Source: Pegea sp. RAD2-039
Taxonomy: Eukaryota > Chordata > Thaliacea > Salpida > Salpidae
DNA length: 64,000 bases
Assembly (NCBI GenBank): GCA_034620365.1
Contig: JAQGEQ010000338.1
Span: forward strand, 372,001 to 436,000
Direction: 5' to 3'
Every line of letters starts with the position of its first letter. Position 1 is the stretch's first letter. This document shows positions 1-11,641 of this stretch, piece by piece. The notes beneath the pieces are model-generated. The model ran no database searches. It worked only from the letters and a program-made list of their open reading frames with translations, and had not been told where the DNA came from. Made by a program: the position numbers and the translations under genes.

Positions 1-119
1 AAATTAAGCATTTAAAATCAATCTGTTGTGTCAGTTTAAAAACCTGAGTTTTCTAGATCTTTGATATCAACAAATAGAGAAATTTCTGATGGGTTTGAAA
101 ACATTATAATTTAAAATAA

Positions 120-600
120 AATTTCTAAGCTGCTTTCCACATTTAAGCCACAAAAATGTTAATATCAATAAAAAAATACAAGTAGCTTCGGAATAGGACA
201 TTTAAACTGACGACAAAATTGAAAGTTTAAACTGCCCACGTCAACATTATTAGTATTTTATTATTTGTTGAAATTTATTCAACTCCAAAATATTGTTTAT
301 TCCTTGAAATATTATATCTGATAAAAAGTAAATGTTCACTGCTTTAAAAAGTATTTGTAAAGTTGTTTCAGTATAAAGTTTGTGGCGTAGAGAATAAATT
401 TAAATTACAAACATATGGCAATATGCCCGGCATTTTTTATTAATGAAAAAAAATCAAAACAAATTAGTTTTGATTTTGGTTTGACGCAAAAAAATTTTAG
501 TTAATAAGTATTTAAGAGGCTTCATTATTTAAGAAAAATAGATCTATCCGAAGCACTTTGACCTAGCCTATTTATTATGAAAAATAACTTTTTTTATACA
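120..600. repeat. Segment duplicated at 39.78-40.25 kb (direct)
   Basis: This stretch and 39,780-40,250 align over their length, for example in the blocks TCGGAATA, TGACGACAAAATTGAAAGT and ATGCCCGGCATTT. Both copies carry a type F small-RNA gene on the minus strand. The retained similarity includes promoter and hairpin, with scattered substitutions elsewhere, as expected of an old duplication. Confidence 0.75.
263..330 (-). ncRNA. Sm-class small RNA gene, type F
   Basis: Read on the minus strand, the UE is GCCACAAAC (378-386). The position expected for TATA holds only a weak ACAAATAC. The Sm-like site ATATTTTGG (285-293) is followed directly by a perfect hairpin, GTTGAA-TAAA-TTTCAAC (267-283). 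The UE-to-hairpin distance (about 102 bp) is typical of the array. The twin at 39.9 kb keeps the hairpin with one C-to-G change that leaves a G-U pair. The weak TATA is the main doubt. Confidence 0.55.
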
Positions 601-1440
601 ATTTAACTGATTTATTAAATACATTAATTTAGATTAATTAATTTAGATTAACGCACAATTTAATCTAGTGATTTATAGAAATTTTGCTATAATCTCTTCA
701 ATTGCATGTATTTTGTTTTTAATAGTTTTGAAGAATCTGCAATACGATATTTATATATTATATTTAAATAGAATATTTCAGATTGAATTGGCTATATATC
801 TAAAATTTAATAAATGTTTAAAAATTTATATTTAATTCTAGATTAATCATTTTATTTTTGCAAAAACACATCTAACAAAATATACAATTTTTTATTTTTA
901 CAAAAACTCGATACTACAATTTTTCAGTAAATTCATTCGACTTTTATTTAAAATAAAAGTTATATCTAATATTCAAATTAAACAAAAATAAAATTTATCT
1001 TGTGTTTAGTTTCAAATGTAAATGTAAATATAAATAGAATTGAGATTAATAAAGAAAAATGCTATATAACTAAAGTGATAAATGCAAATAAAATGTTTAT
1101 GACTTAAATGTCAATGTTCAAACAAAAACAATTGATTCGTTCGCTCCAAATGTATTCAGGAATGATTGAACTTCTCCTTTTATTTCAAATAATTTTATAA
1201 AGTTACAATTTTGCAGGTTAAAATCTTGTAGTACTGTGATAAGTAGTGATTCTAAGAAATTTGAAGCACATTTTATAATTTTAAAAAATTTTATTATGAA
1301 AAATCAAATGTATATACAAATATAGTAATAGCTTATGAAAAAGAGTATTTAATTTTATTGTTTGTAAATTAATTTGATGTTTAGTTCTTATAATTAAAAA
1401 AAAATTAATTGGAATATTAAAAATTTTTATAAAATCGTCT
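600..1440. other. AT-rich stretch, no gene seen
   Basis: Only low-complexity A/T sequence is visible, including a short imperfect duplication (TTAGATTAATTAATTTAGATTAA near 630-650). I found no UE, Sm/hairpin pair, tRNA box or plausible coding frame on either strand. Confidence 0.5.
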
Positions 1441-2883
1441 TATTTAGATAGTGAAAAGCCTGATTCAGCCACTTTTAATTTATATTTTGTTAAATTATCT
1501 TACTAAATATGCTTTTTCTCTGTATTTATCTGCAATTAAACTGCAGATGAAACAATAGAAGAAACAGTTTTTAGTAATCCAGAACTAAATTTTATTTACT
1601 AATTTACTATATTATTTCTATATTATATTACTATAACATAATTACTTATATTTCACTAATTTTAACGTAAAAAAACATTTGTCACTCTAAAATGAGATGG
1701 TAGTATAGGTAAAAGTAATTAAGTTTAACACTACAATATAAAATTTAAATACAACTATTCAAAAGTATTTTTGGGTACTGGACACTACTTTTTAAAAAAG
1801 CAACATTTAAAATTATAATTCAATTTCAATTGACTTTGCTTTAAAAAGTTTCTGTCAATAAAAACTTTACAACTTTTAATTCAAATAAAAATTCAATATC
1901 AATATAAAATGCTAAATAATGAAGCTGCATTAGTTTTTATAGTAAATTCCAAATGAAATTTAAATTTTATCTCTTTACAAAAGTTGTTAGATCAAAGTTT
2001 TATCAAAATTAAGATCTTATATTTTATTAAGATTGTAACCAACTTAAATTTAAACAAACCATTAATTTTTTTTTCACAAATCTCCACCATAAAAAAAACT
2101 TTTAAAACTTGTTTTTTTTGCAATTTGTTCAAACATTATGTATACTTTACTGATATTGTTATTGAAAAAATTGTTGTTATGATGTTATTCTAAATCTGAA
2201 ATAGCAATTTTTATTTTTTTTATTTTAAATGAAAATATAATATTTTCATTAGAATCAAAACACAAAGCAACTAAGCTAATATAAATAAAGAAGTCTGTAA
2301 ACAAAAATTGATTTATAAAATGTTTAAGAAAGCTTTTATAGTATTTGATTGCTGACTAACATTAAGAAAGAATTTTTCAACAATTTCTTTTATACCCTAG
2401 AATAAAATTTCTTAAAACTTGTTTTACTGAAGTTTACAACTAAAAGAAAATTACAAATTTTTATAAAGAAGTTAGTTTAAACTAACAAAGGTTTCAAGTG
2501 TAATATTTTACAAATTTGGATTGATTGTCCTTTAATTGTAAATTAGTTTTCATTTAAACAAAAACAGAATTAAGCAAAAACGATAAAGTCTGTTGGTTGT
2601 TGTCCTAGAAATATAAACGAGATAGAAAATTGTAAACTAATTAAAAGATAAATAATTAAATTAAAATGAAAGAGAAGTTTGTTTAAAAAGTTTTTAACTT
2701 GTAAGTTATTTAATGAGTAAACAAATTTTTGATACAAGAAGTTTTATTTAAACCTTTACAAAAATACATTGTTTATCAACAACAAATTTATATTAAAATT
2801 GTAAAAATAAATTTGTTTAAACTTGACCCCACAAACTTTAGATTACGACAAAGTGATAAAGTATGAAAAATCACAAAAACTTT

Positions 2884-2943
2884 TCTCGAAAAATCAATGG
2901 TTGTTAAAAAGCTAATTTGGAGTTGAAACATTGTTCAACGAAA
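2884..2943 (+). ncRNA. Sm-class small RNA gene, type B
   Basis: The UE CCCACAAAC (2828-2836) is followed by exactly 19 bp and then ATAAAG (2856-2861) as TATA box. The Sm-like site AATTTGG (2914-2920) runs into the hairpin GTTGAA-ACATTG-TTCAAC (2922-2939), a perfect 6-bp stem. About 30 bp further on lies TTTGAGTTTCTATT, a block found after several type B hairpins that may be a 3'-processing signal. All parts are intact, so this looks like a functional member. Confidence 0.65.
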
Positions 2944-3060
2944 ATTCATTTAGTAAAGAGGTTAATTAATTTGAGTTTCTATTATGCAGAAAAAATGACA
3001 TAAAAACAACTTCATTATATTTTTGTACAGATATAACTGATAATGTTACAAAATTTTCAA

Positions 3061-3160
3061 TAAGTTAACCTTCAGTTAATCAAAGATAATTATTTATGGC
3101 ATCACTAATATCTGTTTCATATTCAGTTTTATCTGTAATAAAAATTTCAAAATTATATTA
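3061..3160 (-). repeat. Repeat element carrying GTGATGCCGTAAATAATTT
   Basis: The minus strand holds a copy of an element also seen at 4.25 kb (-), 14.6-14.76 kb (+), 20.43-20.52 kb (+), 45.0 kb (-), 46.46-46.68 kb (+) and 56.64-56.76 kb (+). Its core is TTTCAGATGAAACTACA then GTGATGCCGTAAATAATTTTATT. The best copy (20.5 kb) ends in a palindrome TTCAATTAATTGAA after AATTTTA. It might be another Sm-type RNA, but the promoter spacing does not fit. I leave its role open. Confidence 0.4.
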
Positions 3161-3176
3161 ACACGTTTAAGCTTCT
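3123..3176 (-). ncRNA. Sm-class small RNA gene with its own hairpin
   Basis: The UE is a perfect CCCACAAAC (3224-3232, minus), then 19 bp, then TATAGATG. The Sm site AATTTTGAA (3147-3155) leads into a hairpin TTTTAT-TACAG-ATAAAA (3127-3143). The UE and flank match the type B loci at 15.6 and 57.8 kb, but past the TATA the sequence switches and the hairpin is different. This gives the same frame with another 3' module. An alternative is that the hairpin belongs only to the overlapping repeat element. Confidence 0.5.
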
Positions 3177-4709
3177 AGTTTGAATGTACGTTTTATCATC
3201 TATAAACTTTTCTGAAATCTAGTGTTTGTGGGATCAAGTTCAAACGATTAAATTTTTCTAGTTTCAATAATAAACTTCTTGTTGACAGATAATGCTGAAA
3301 TATAAAAAATGGATTTTTAAGTTGATAAGAAAAATTATAAAATATAAACATAAACAAGAAAAGAAAATAATAAACAAAATTATTTCAAAGATAATAAAAA
3401 AATAATAATAATAGATTATAATAACTAGAAGTTGATAAATTTTTAAAGATTAATTTTAGTAATATATATTTTAAAATCTAAAAGATCCACTTATTTTGTG
3501 GAAATCTGAAAATTTTTGTCTTTTTGTAATATAAAAAACTTGAAATTAATTAGATATAAAAGTACATCTTTCATATTATGGTCCATAAATTGGTGAAATA
3601 TTTTCCAGATCATTACTATCTATGGTTATAAAAAAGCAATAAAATCACCTAAAGTCGCAAATTCTTCAAATATTAACTATGCTTTACTTTATTGTTATTG
3701 TTGTTGAAAATACCATTTTTCTAATGTTATTATTGGTTCAATTTACTTCACATTATAAGTTATTTGAAAATTCTGGTTTTTTCATTTCAACAAAAATTGA
3801 AATTTTTCAATGGAATTAAAAAAGAAGTAATATAAATAACTATTACATTGTAATTATAAAAACAACGATTTATATTTATATTTTTATGTTTAATTTAAAT
3901 GTTTATTACGATGGAATAAGTTTTTCTCAAATTATCAAAACTTCTCAATAACATAAAATCTAAAATTTATAAATAATATTTTTGCTTGATTTTGTTATTT
4001 GATTTATAACAACTAAATATTTATTTAATTAATCTATCTTACTTCTGTAATAACTTAAATATAATTTTATTTAGAAATTTTATATTTACCAGATTATACT
4101 AGGGATCTCTTTGATAAGATGTTTGAAAGTCTTTTTTGTTATAAAAAGCAAATAATTTAATTTTTTGGTGATAACTTGTTATAACTATTTGCAATTATGA
4201 ATGTCATGTACAGATTCAAACAGACTTATCATTAGAAATTTTTTTATAAAATTATTTGAGCCATCATCAAAAACAAATGTAGTCTTATCTGAAATTTTAT
4301 ATCATATAAATAAAAATATTTAATTTTATATATTGTTATTTTAAATTTGTGGTTTTACCAAAGTGTTGAAACTAGTATTGCAACAACAAAAGTTTTTTAA
4401 CTTTTATTTCTCTATTTGTAACAATCTTTTTAATTACACTTTTTTTATTGTAGCTTAATAAAATCTCCATTTACAAGCTTAATACAAATAGTTTAGAGTT
4501 TGAATAATTTTAAATTAGCTTTTATGAGCTAAGAAAAGTAAGATAATTATTTTACTGATATCTGATTTTAAACCAAACCAATAATATCCTTATCACAATA
4601 ATATTTTCAATAAAATTAAAAATGTATTTATAAAATGAGCAACATTCAACGATACCACCAACATCAGATTTTATGCCGATATTATATAAGTGTATAAATG
4701 AAGAGTGAA

Positions 4710-4763
4710 GCAACAAACAAATAAGACTCTCATAATTTTGTAGATGCATATTTGCGTCTGTTT
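4710..4763 (+). ncRNA. Sm-class small RNA gene, type A (UE mutated)
   Basis: The promoter is ACCACCAAC (4654-4662, one change from ACCACAAAC), 19 bp, then TTATATAAG. The Sm site AATTTTG (4734-4740) is followed by AGATGCA-TAT-TTGCGTCT (4742-4759), which pairs through a G-C and a G-U where other copies have A-U and G-C. Right after the hairpin is GTTTATCAAACAAGT (4760-4774), resembling an snRNA 3' box. The C for A in the UE may weaken the promoter. Confidence 0.55.
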
Positions 4764-5869
4764 ATCAAACAAGTTTTAATCATCGGAAGAATTGACACAA
4801 TTTTCATCTTTCTTAAGATTACTCGATATTTTACAATTCCGTTTGCTAGGAGAAATTCTCTTTTACACTTTATTCATTTTTTATTTCCGGCAATTTAATA
4901 GAATTTTTTATACAAATAAAAATTAAGTTATATTATTTCTACAAATAACAAAAGTTTGTATTTCAGTTTCTCAATCAAATTAATGATGTAATTAGCTTTA
5001 GTTGTTGTTTCATTCATTCATCAAAATTCTAACAATTCTATTGAAACTGAAAATTTTATGCGTAATTACAGATACTTAGTCAAGGGAAAATATTCAACAA
5101 AAAACTCAATAAAGTCATCTTAATTATTTGTTGGCTTGACACATAAGCAAAAATAGAAAATATTTCATTCAGTATTTTTGGTCTTAGCTGCTTAAACGTT
5201 TAGAGCTAAACTACTTTTCAAAAAAACGTCATTTATTAAAAAAGTTGAATATCTTGAGTTTTTATTCTGTACAAAAGTTGACCTACAACAAAGTTATACT
5301 TAGAGGTTTATTTCATTGATGTACACCTTTTAATATAATTGTATTTAATAATTACGAACAAAAACTTTTTTTTGAGTAAACTAAGTATTTCTACTGAGAA
5401 TTCTAGTTAAAATAGAAAACTAAGCAACAAAATTAATATTTATAATTAATAAATTAATAATTACACGTTTAAAATGCCAGATAAATTGTTTCTGTGATTA
5501 TTGTTTAGAATAAATTTAAAGCAATATTGTAATCTATAAATAGAATTATGTTATTTAACCAAATTTTTTTTTGCAGCTATCATTAGAAATTTTGTTCACT
5601 GTGGAAACTATTTTTTAAATAAGGTTTTATGTGGCATTTCGAACGATTAGTTATTTTAAATTTAATTTTTAACGATTTCACTCTGTATAAAAAATATTTA
5701 CAAAAAAATCCTTATCAATTAATTTTTAACGATAAGAAAAACAAAGAAAAATTTATTTTGCTTTGTTGTACAAAACATTCACCAATCTACAAATTATATA
5801 ATTCATTAAAGTGCATCAATAAAATACTAATTAAGTTTCAGAATATTTGTTGTTACCAAAATACTATAA

Positions 5870-5885
5870 CCGCTAGGTGGCGCTA
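5870..5885 (+). promoter_or_regulatory. CTCF-like site, full match
   Basis: CCGCTAGGTGGCGCTA fits the known CTCF core CCASYAGRKGGCRSY at almost every position and stands out in AT-rich surroundings. Copies sit at 55.07 and 61.18 kb on the other strand and a truncated one at 13.18 kb. Binding is inferred. Confidence 0.6.
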
Positions 5886-6356
5886 GGAGTAAAAAGAAAA
5901 AATTATTATTTTCTGATTAAGAATTTAATAATGAAAATTTTTTGAAACACTTTCAACAGAAGTTTAATTAGTAAATAAGTTGATTGAATTTTGTTTTGAT
6001 TTTGTAGAAATAAAGAAATAAAGATTATTTACATTAGAAATGTATTACTTTGTTGTAATCATGCTACCGATAAAATGCCAGAATGTTTACAAATAACATT
6101 TTTATTTCCGCAAAATTAGTCAGTTGTTAATAACTAATAACTTGAATAACAAGTTGAAATGATTTATATTCTAAAGAATTTTTGGATTTTAAATTTTAGA
6201 AAAGTTTTGATAAATCGGTAGAATCTTATATCAAAACAATAAACAATTAACCAAAACAATAGCACAAACCATTAACAAACATAAAAATCTTTGAAGTAAA
6301 TTATTAGAAGATTTTTAAAGTTTTAGGTTTTTTTTATTGTAAGTAAAATATTATAT

Positions 6357-6370
6357 CCGCTAGGTGGCGT
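6357..6370 (+). promoter_or_regulatory. CTCF-like site
   Basis: CCGCTAGGTGGCGT is the same core as at 5.87 kb and in the same orientation, about 490 bp away, but with different flanks. It is therefore not simply part of the same repeat copy. Confidence 0.55.
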
Positions 6371-7634
6371 ATAAAAAACATACAAATATATTTAATTGGT
6401 TTTTGGACTAGTAATAAAAAGCTAATTTATTGTAAACTGTATAAAGTATTCGAATTATCAAAATTGATTTGTGTTTAAATATCAAAAAATATTTGCTGTA
6501 TTATTTAAAGTTTATATTACACCATATAAATATCAGTTCGTATGTTATAGATACATTTAAACTTAAATGTTTGAAAGTTTTATATTTTTGTAGATTAGCA
6601 AATCGCTTTTGATATTTACAACTTAAAATCTAAAGATTGTTTGTTTTATAAATTTCAGCTTAAAGTTCAATTTTGGTTTTGAAGTGAAAAAAATTAAAAT
6701 AGTTATTTTACTGATAAATAGATTTAGAACTGGACTAAGAATACTGTTAAAAACAGCAATATTTTTAATAATTATAACAATCAATTGATGATGTTGTTAG
6801 ACTACAGACGTACGTGTTTGTATATTTTATCCATAATAAAAGTTAATCATTGTGTGGTAAAGATTTCACTTAATTATCAAAATCTCTCTCTCTCTATATA
6901 TATTAATATATGTGTTAATACTTTTTCCTATTTTTTTAACAACTAATATTTGGAAAAAAATCTTTAAAAATTGTTTGAATTTACAAAATTTTACTAATTT
7001 ACACCATACTTGATTTTTTAAAAGAAAACGAAAAGAATTTATTATTGTATAAAAAATAATTCAGCTATTAAAAACAGAATTTTAATTAATTCAGAATTAA
7101 AATTAATAAGTACATTAAAGCACAGAGAGTTAAACCGTTAAAAATAAAATTTCAAATTAACCAATTATTTTAAATAACATTGAAGTTTAAATAAAGTATA
7201 GTTTTTATAATGAACTGAATTATTAATGTCAGATTCAAATTTTATGTATTTAAGTAACATGTATATCATTGTAACACTTTTTCATTTGGCATTGTCTGAG
7301 ATTTCAAATGAACTTAAACAATTTACTTCATTAAAAGTTAAAGAAGTTAACATGTTTTGATATTACATGCAGTAATTTTGTACACCGATTACATTGTACT
7401 TTCTTAAAAAATGTTAAACTTTTCTAGCACCAAAAAAAACAGACTTTAAACATTTTTAAATATTCCGATTTTAATCTATTAGTAATATCCTGCTAACAAG
7501 TACCTTCACAATTTAAATAATTTAAAAACGATTGACCAATTTCAAAACAAATATTTTTTGTAAAAAAATACTCATTACAAATGCGAAAACGTATTTTTAG
7601 TTTTTAAACAGCCAAAAATACTCAATTAAGAAAA

Positions 7635-7718
7635 TAAGGATTAATGAACTCAAAAATATTTAATAGAAATTACAGAGAAAATTACTAATAGAAAACAGAT
7701 TTTAACGATTTTAAGCAA
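7635..7718 (-). ncRNA. Weak candidate small RNA gene (no clear hairpin)
   Basis: The minus strand has ACCACAAAC (7766-7774) and, about 115 bp on, an Sm-like ATTTTTGAG (7649-7657). A CATAAGAA lies in the TATA region at slightly short spacing. No convincing hairpin follows the Sm-like site. The copy at 48.0 kb has a better Sm site (ATTTTTGGG) but also lacks a stem. It may be a relic or a chance combination. Confidence 0.25.
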
Positions 7719-7871
7719 TTTATAGAAAACGCTCAATCTTGATATTCTTATGAAAAATAATCTTCGTTTGTGGTAACGATAGATTTTGTGTACAAAAACT
7801 GTTGTTCTTAAAAAAATTTTGACTTAAATGAATAAGTCAATGATTAAAAAGAAAAAGAAAAATGTAACTGA

Positions 7872-7960
7872 AAAAATTTGATAATCAGATACAAAAGTGC
7901 ATCTTCCAAAATAAAACAATAATATATTACTATTTATACCAATTCCATAAATGAAACTGG
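7872..7960 (-). ncRNA. Sm-class small RNA gene, type A
   Basis: On the minus strand ACCACAAAC (8008-8016) is followed by a TATATAACC box. The Sm site TATTTTGG (7906-7913) precedes the hairpin AGATGCA-CTTT-TGTATCT (7887-7904), whose stem keeps pairing through a G-U. A run of six T (7871-7876) lies 11 bp past the hairpin and could end a Pol III transcript, but not all members have one. It is paralogous to the 48.1 kb gene. Confidence 0.65.
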
Positions 7961-8764
7961 CTTTCCCCGTAACATTTCGGTTATATACTATCTTCATTCA
8001 ATCTTTTGTTTGTGGTGTCGGTAAATTTTTCGATTGCTTTATTCAGTCGACAATGTTATTTAAAATATCATTTTTAACTGAAGTTCTATCTTAACGGTTA
8101 TTTATTTCCTTATTCTTCTCAAGAAATTAATTTTTTGTTTTCATTTATTGTTAGATAATATTAAGTTTTAAGTAAAACTGAAAGTTAAATAATTTTAAAG
8201 TGTAAATCGTATTTCATAAAATAAAAATTAATGGTACATTGGTCAGTGTGATTCTTTAAAAAACTTTATTCTTTTAACTTCTTAACTGTCAAGTAGCAGT
8301 TGAATGATTTAAAAATAAAATTATTATTATTATTATATTATTATAAATTATTTAAATATATAAATGATTTGTTGGACAATTGTTGCTAATCAAATCAAAA
8401 TTTTTATTTGTAAAATCTTATTTAAAAATAATATACAAACAGTTTACTAATAACTAGAGAAAAGTTTTAATAACGTCAAACTGTTTGAACTAATCCTAAA
8501 ATAAAATTAAAGAACTGAAATTAGTTAGAATTTAACTCAAAGAGAGTCTAACAAAACTAATTGAGCCTAATTGTTGAGTCTAACCATCAATTTGGTAATC
8601 AACTGCTTATTGACATCAGCAATTATTAGCAGTCTACAAATGGTAACCTCAACAAAACCCTCGAATAAAAATTTAAAAAAGTTGCTAAATACAATTAAAA
8701 ATTTAAAAAAAGTTTTTATTGCTAATTTTTTAAATTTCATATTTTTTAAAAATAAACCTCTTTT

Positions 8765-8777
8765 GCGCCAAGTAGCG
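8765..8777 (-). promoter_or_regulatory. CTCF-like site, divergent
   Basis: The minus strand reads CGCTACTTGGCGC, the variant seen also at 10.8, 49.04 and 51.07 kb. It departs from the CTCF core at two inner positions, so binding is less certain than for the GGTGGCGC sites. Confidence 0.4.
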
Positions 8778-9063
8778 TAAAATAAAAATTTTTAATAACT
8801 ATTTTTTTTTAAATTCATTTCTGCTACAATATAGAAAATAGAAAGTTTTATAATTATCCAGACTGAAAAATGTGCTTAAAATGTCTGTTATAAGTTTACT
8901 AATTTTGCTACAACATTTTGTTTCATAAAAATTTGTAAACATTCGGGTCATTTTATCAGTTACATACTTTTACGTCAAAAAGTGAATGTTCAACATAAAT
9001 TACTTTTATGTTGCTAATTGTTGCGAATTGAAACTCAAGGTAGTCTTAGTATATATTAATTAA

Positions 9064-9120
9064 TTTTCGTTAAAAGTCATTCAAATTCAAACGAATAATA
9101 ACAGGTTTCTTACACTACAA
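9064..9120 (-). pseudogene. Decayed type B small RNA gene
   Basis: The promoter is intact: CCCACAAAC (9168-9176, minus), 19 bp, CTCATAAATG. Where the Sm site and hairpin should be, the minus strand has TTTGAATTTGAATGACTTTTAACG (positions 9068-9091 region), in which the GTTGAA/TTCAAC stem is broken. The copy at 49.35 kb carries the same damage, so it predates the duplication. Confidence 0.4.
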
Positions 9121-9422
9121 TGGATTTAACAACCCTTTCATTTATGAGTAATTGGTTACAATTTAGAGTTTGTGGGATCAATTTTAAACTATTAAATTTT
9201 GGTAAATTATGTATTGTTACAATTTTATACTAATTTTGTTTGTGCCAATAATAAAGTTACAATAAAAATTATTTTTCACCTTTAAGTCAAACATTCTGTG
9301 TAAGCATTACTTGCCAACAAATAGTTTATTATTAAAATTATAAGAAATATCGTACTCTAGCTTGATCCCACAAACTCTAGATTGCAACAACGTTTATAAA
9401 TAATAAAAAGTATATATTTCAA

Positions 9423-9483
9423 ACATTTCTTGCTGATAACAAATCGTATACATCATTTTGAGTTGAAATACTTTTCAACGAAA
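9423..9483 (+). ncRNA. Sm-class small RNA gene, type B
   Basis: CCCACAAAC (9367-9375), 19 bp, TATAAATAA (9395) form a model promoter. ATTTTGA (9455-9461) is followed at once by GTTGAAA-TACT-TTTCAAC (9462-9479), a perfect 7-bp stem. It lies about 200 bp from, and divergent to, the decayed type B promoter at 9.17 kb. Its duplicate at 49.7 kb keeps all elements and improves the Sm site to AATTTTGAG. Confidence 0.7.
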
Positions 9484-10384
9484 CTTCACTCAGTGAATCA
9501 ATGGAAAATTTCAAGTTCCTATTTTCTAAAAAATTGATAAAGCACTTGATTAGTTTAAAGTTATTTCCTTTTCATATCGTTTAATCAAAATCATTATATT
9601 TCTTTGACAAGCTTCATTTATCAAAAAGTTTAATATCTTCAGTATTCATTCTTTACAATAAGATTTGACTTATAAGATGGTATGGTGAGATAAGACATAT
9701 ATTGATATAAAAACATCTTCTGATCAAAAGATTAAGGAAATTAAAAGTCATTAAGGAACTAATTTTATATTTAAGAAATAAATGGAAGAATATTTTGATT
9801 ATTTTTGACTGACACGCAGTAGTTTTAATGTTGTTCACAGATTTTAGATTTATTTATTATTTTAGAGAGACTTAAGAGTTGTTGAAATTATAACTCGCAT
9901 TTTCAATTTTTCATTTTTGATTCAAAGAAAAGATTTATGATGAAACAGTCTTTAAAAACGTCAAATTAAGATTTTAGTTTTTTCTTACTGATCATGAAGA
10001 ATTTAAAACATATTGTTTTTATAAAAATTGTTTAGATAGCATAAAATACTCAACGAAGAAAGTAAGATATTTAATATATGATGAATCCTAAAATATTTAA
10101 AATAACTTAAAAAGAAAATTAATAACAGCAAACAGAATTTAGAAACCTTCGAGCAATTTAGAGAAAACGCTCAATCCTGATGTTCTTATGAAAAACAATA
10201 TTAGTTTGTTCGATAGATTTTGGGCAAAAAAAAAACTGTTGTTTGTTAAAAATGTTGACATAAATGCATACCAAAAGATTACAAGAAAATTTAAGTTATA
10301 CTTTTTTACAAGGAATTTGTAAACATCAAACAATCTCAAAAAAACGCAAAATTTTATTTTTACCTTGGAAAAAACTTAATTGAC

Positions 10385-10452
10385 AACCAGATGCAAAATT
10401 GCATCTTCCAAATTAATGTCTTAAAGTCAAATTACGAGTTAAAACGATTTCA
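10385..10452 (-). ncRNA. Sm-class small RNA gene, type A
   Basis: The UE is AACACAAAC (10500-10508, minus; one change), followed by ATATATAACC. The Sm site TAATTTGG (10408-10415) precedes the stem AGATGCA-ATTT-TGCATCT (10389-10406), a perfect 7 bp. Between TATA and Sm the sequence shares nothing obvious with the 8.0 kb member, showing the variable middle. The 50.7 kb copy keeps a standard UE. Confidence 0.65.
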
Positions 10453-10795
10453 TTTCTACGTAAGCTTTACGGTTATATATTATTTTCATTTAATCTTATG
10501 TTTGTGTTATTGGTAAATTTTTTCGATTGCTGTAATCAATCGATAAGGTTATTTTTCCTATTAATTTTATAAAGATACATTAGTTCAAATTAAATTTAAG
10601 TATCATTAAACTGAGCTTCCATCAAAAACAGTTATTTTATTTCTTGGTTCAACTAAATAATTAAGTAATTTATAAATTAAAAATTAATAGTACATTGGTT
10701 ACTAGGACTATTTAAAATCTTTATTGCTTTAGATAATGTAAAAAAATCAGGAAAAAAAGTTAAACCTACAAAAAACAAGTCGACTGTTTCCTTTT

Positions 10796-10811
10796 CCGCT
10801 ACTTGGCGCTA
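10796..10811 (+). promoter_or_regulatory. CTCF-like site, CTTGG variant
   Basis: CCGCTACTTGGCGCTA lies about 290 bp upstream of the type A promoter at 10.5 kb. The same arrangement is kept at 51.07 kb. Two core positions differ from the CTCF consensus. Confidence 0.45.
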
Positions 10812-11286
10812 GACGGTTTGTTTTCAAAAAACACTTAAAAAATAAACGTCATTTATTATAATTATAATATTTTTTGGTACTACTTTCAGTTTAAAGAAAA
10901 TATTATATAACATATTTAGACATATTTGTTTTTTTTTTGGAATCTGGAAAAGGTTAGTAAGTCATATAGTTTCCATTCATAAAAGTTAATTTTACCTTTT
11001 GTAAATTGATATATCAACGGCAAAAAATTACAATTTTTAAAACATTATAATCAAAATTATATTATTTGATATATTATCTCATGATAGTAAAAAGAACAGC
11101 ATTGCCAAGCTGATAATTAATGATTTCGATTAAATGATAATAAAAAGCATAATACTAGTTTTTTTGAATGAAAAGTTTTCAATTAGTAAAAAATCTGTCA
11201 TATTACTAATAACATGTTTACAAAAAAATTTTGTGATGAATAATAACTCAAGTTAATAAACTTATTCATTATTTAAAGTTTCCTTG

Positions 11287-11348
11287 TAAAGTAAAACTTT
11301 GAATTTAACTCCAAATTTACAAACTTTGCAATCCTTTACGAAAGAATG
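11287..11348 (-). ncRNA. Sm-class small RNA gene, type B'
   Basis: The UE is CCCATACAC (11396-11404, minus), with T for the usual second C, then 19 bp and TATAAGAAA. AAATTTGG (11311-11318) is followed by GTTAAATTCAAAGTTTTAC (11291-11309), which can form a 6-bp stem with one mismatch. The stem is weaker than in type B. The 51.6 kb copy has the same sequence here. Confidence 0.5.
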
Positions 11349-11575
11349 AGCTTTATTTTACTTTTCATTTCTTATAAACGTTGTTGCAATCTGAAGTGTA
11401 TGGGATAAGGTTCAAATGAAGATAATTTTATAATTTTATTGATAAGCATTTTGTTGACAAAAATTGTTATAATAAAAAATTTTATTTAAAGTTGATAACA
11501 AAATTTATTTTAAGTTTACTATCATACAAACCAAATTATTTTAATTTTTCTTATCCAGTTGTATTTCATTAAGAT

Positions 11576-11641
11576 AATCAAATGCAAAACTGCATCTTCC
11601 AAATTAGTATTATTATCCAGACAAGTAATAAAATGATATAA
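11576..11641 (-). ncRNA. Sm-class small RNA gene, type A
   Basis: ACCACAAAC (11689-11697, minus), about 19 bp, ATATATAACC. TAATTTGG (11599-11606) leads into AGATGCA-GTTT-TGCATTT (11580-11597), where one pair is G-U. The loop differs from neighbouring type A genes while the stem stays paired. It sits between two B' genes, and the trio is repeated at 51.6-52.2 kb. Confidence 0.65.

Larger units (their letters stand above)
1440..5890. repeat. Long segment inverted relative to 55.07-59.94 kb
   Basis: Blocks at 1.44 kb (GCCTGATTCAGCCACTTTTA), 2.5 kb (GATTGATTGTCCTTTAATTG), 3.6 kb, 4.6 kb and 5.87 kb (the CTCF-like site) recur in reverse order and reverse complement from 59.9 kb down to 55.07 kb. 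Parts also match 13.3-17.5 kb. It contains a type B locus (2.8 kb), a unique-hairpin locus (3.1 kb) and a type A locus (4.7 kb). Indels distinguish the copies, including loss of a hairpin in the 56.3 kb copy. Confidence 0.75.

Noticed and set aside
5190..5225. Type B hairpin at 5.2 kb (GTTTAGAGCTAAAC) and its relatives at 13.75 and 61.8 kb
   Set aside because: The flank resembles that of type B genes, but no UE or TATA lies 95-105 bp before it and the Sm site is lost; too degenerate to call.
6880..6915. CT and TA runs, and ATT runs at 8.32 and 48.55 kb, as functional elements
   Set aside because: Ordinary simple repeats in AT-rich DNA; the ATT run differs in length between the duplicates.
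10150..10230. Third and fourth copies of the 7.7 kb weak candidate (10.2 and 50.5 kb)
   Set aside because: The ACCACAAAC is destroyed (CGAACAAAC and CGAAAAAAC) and no stem is present.
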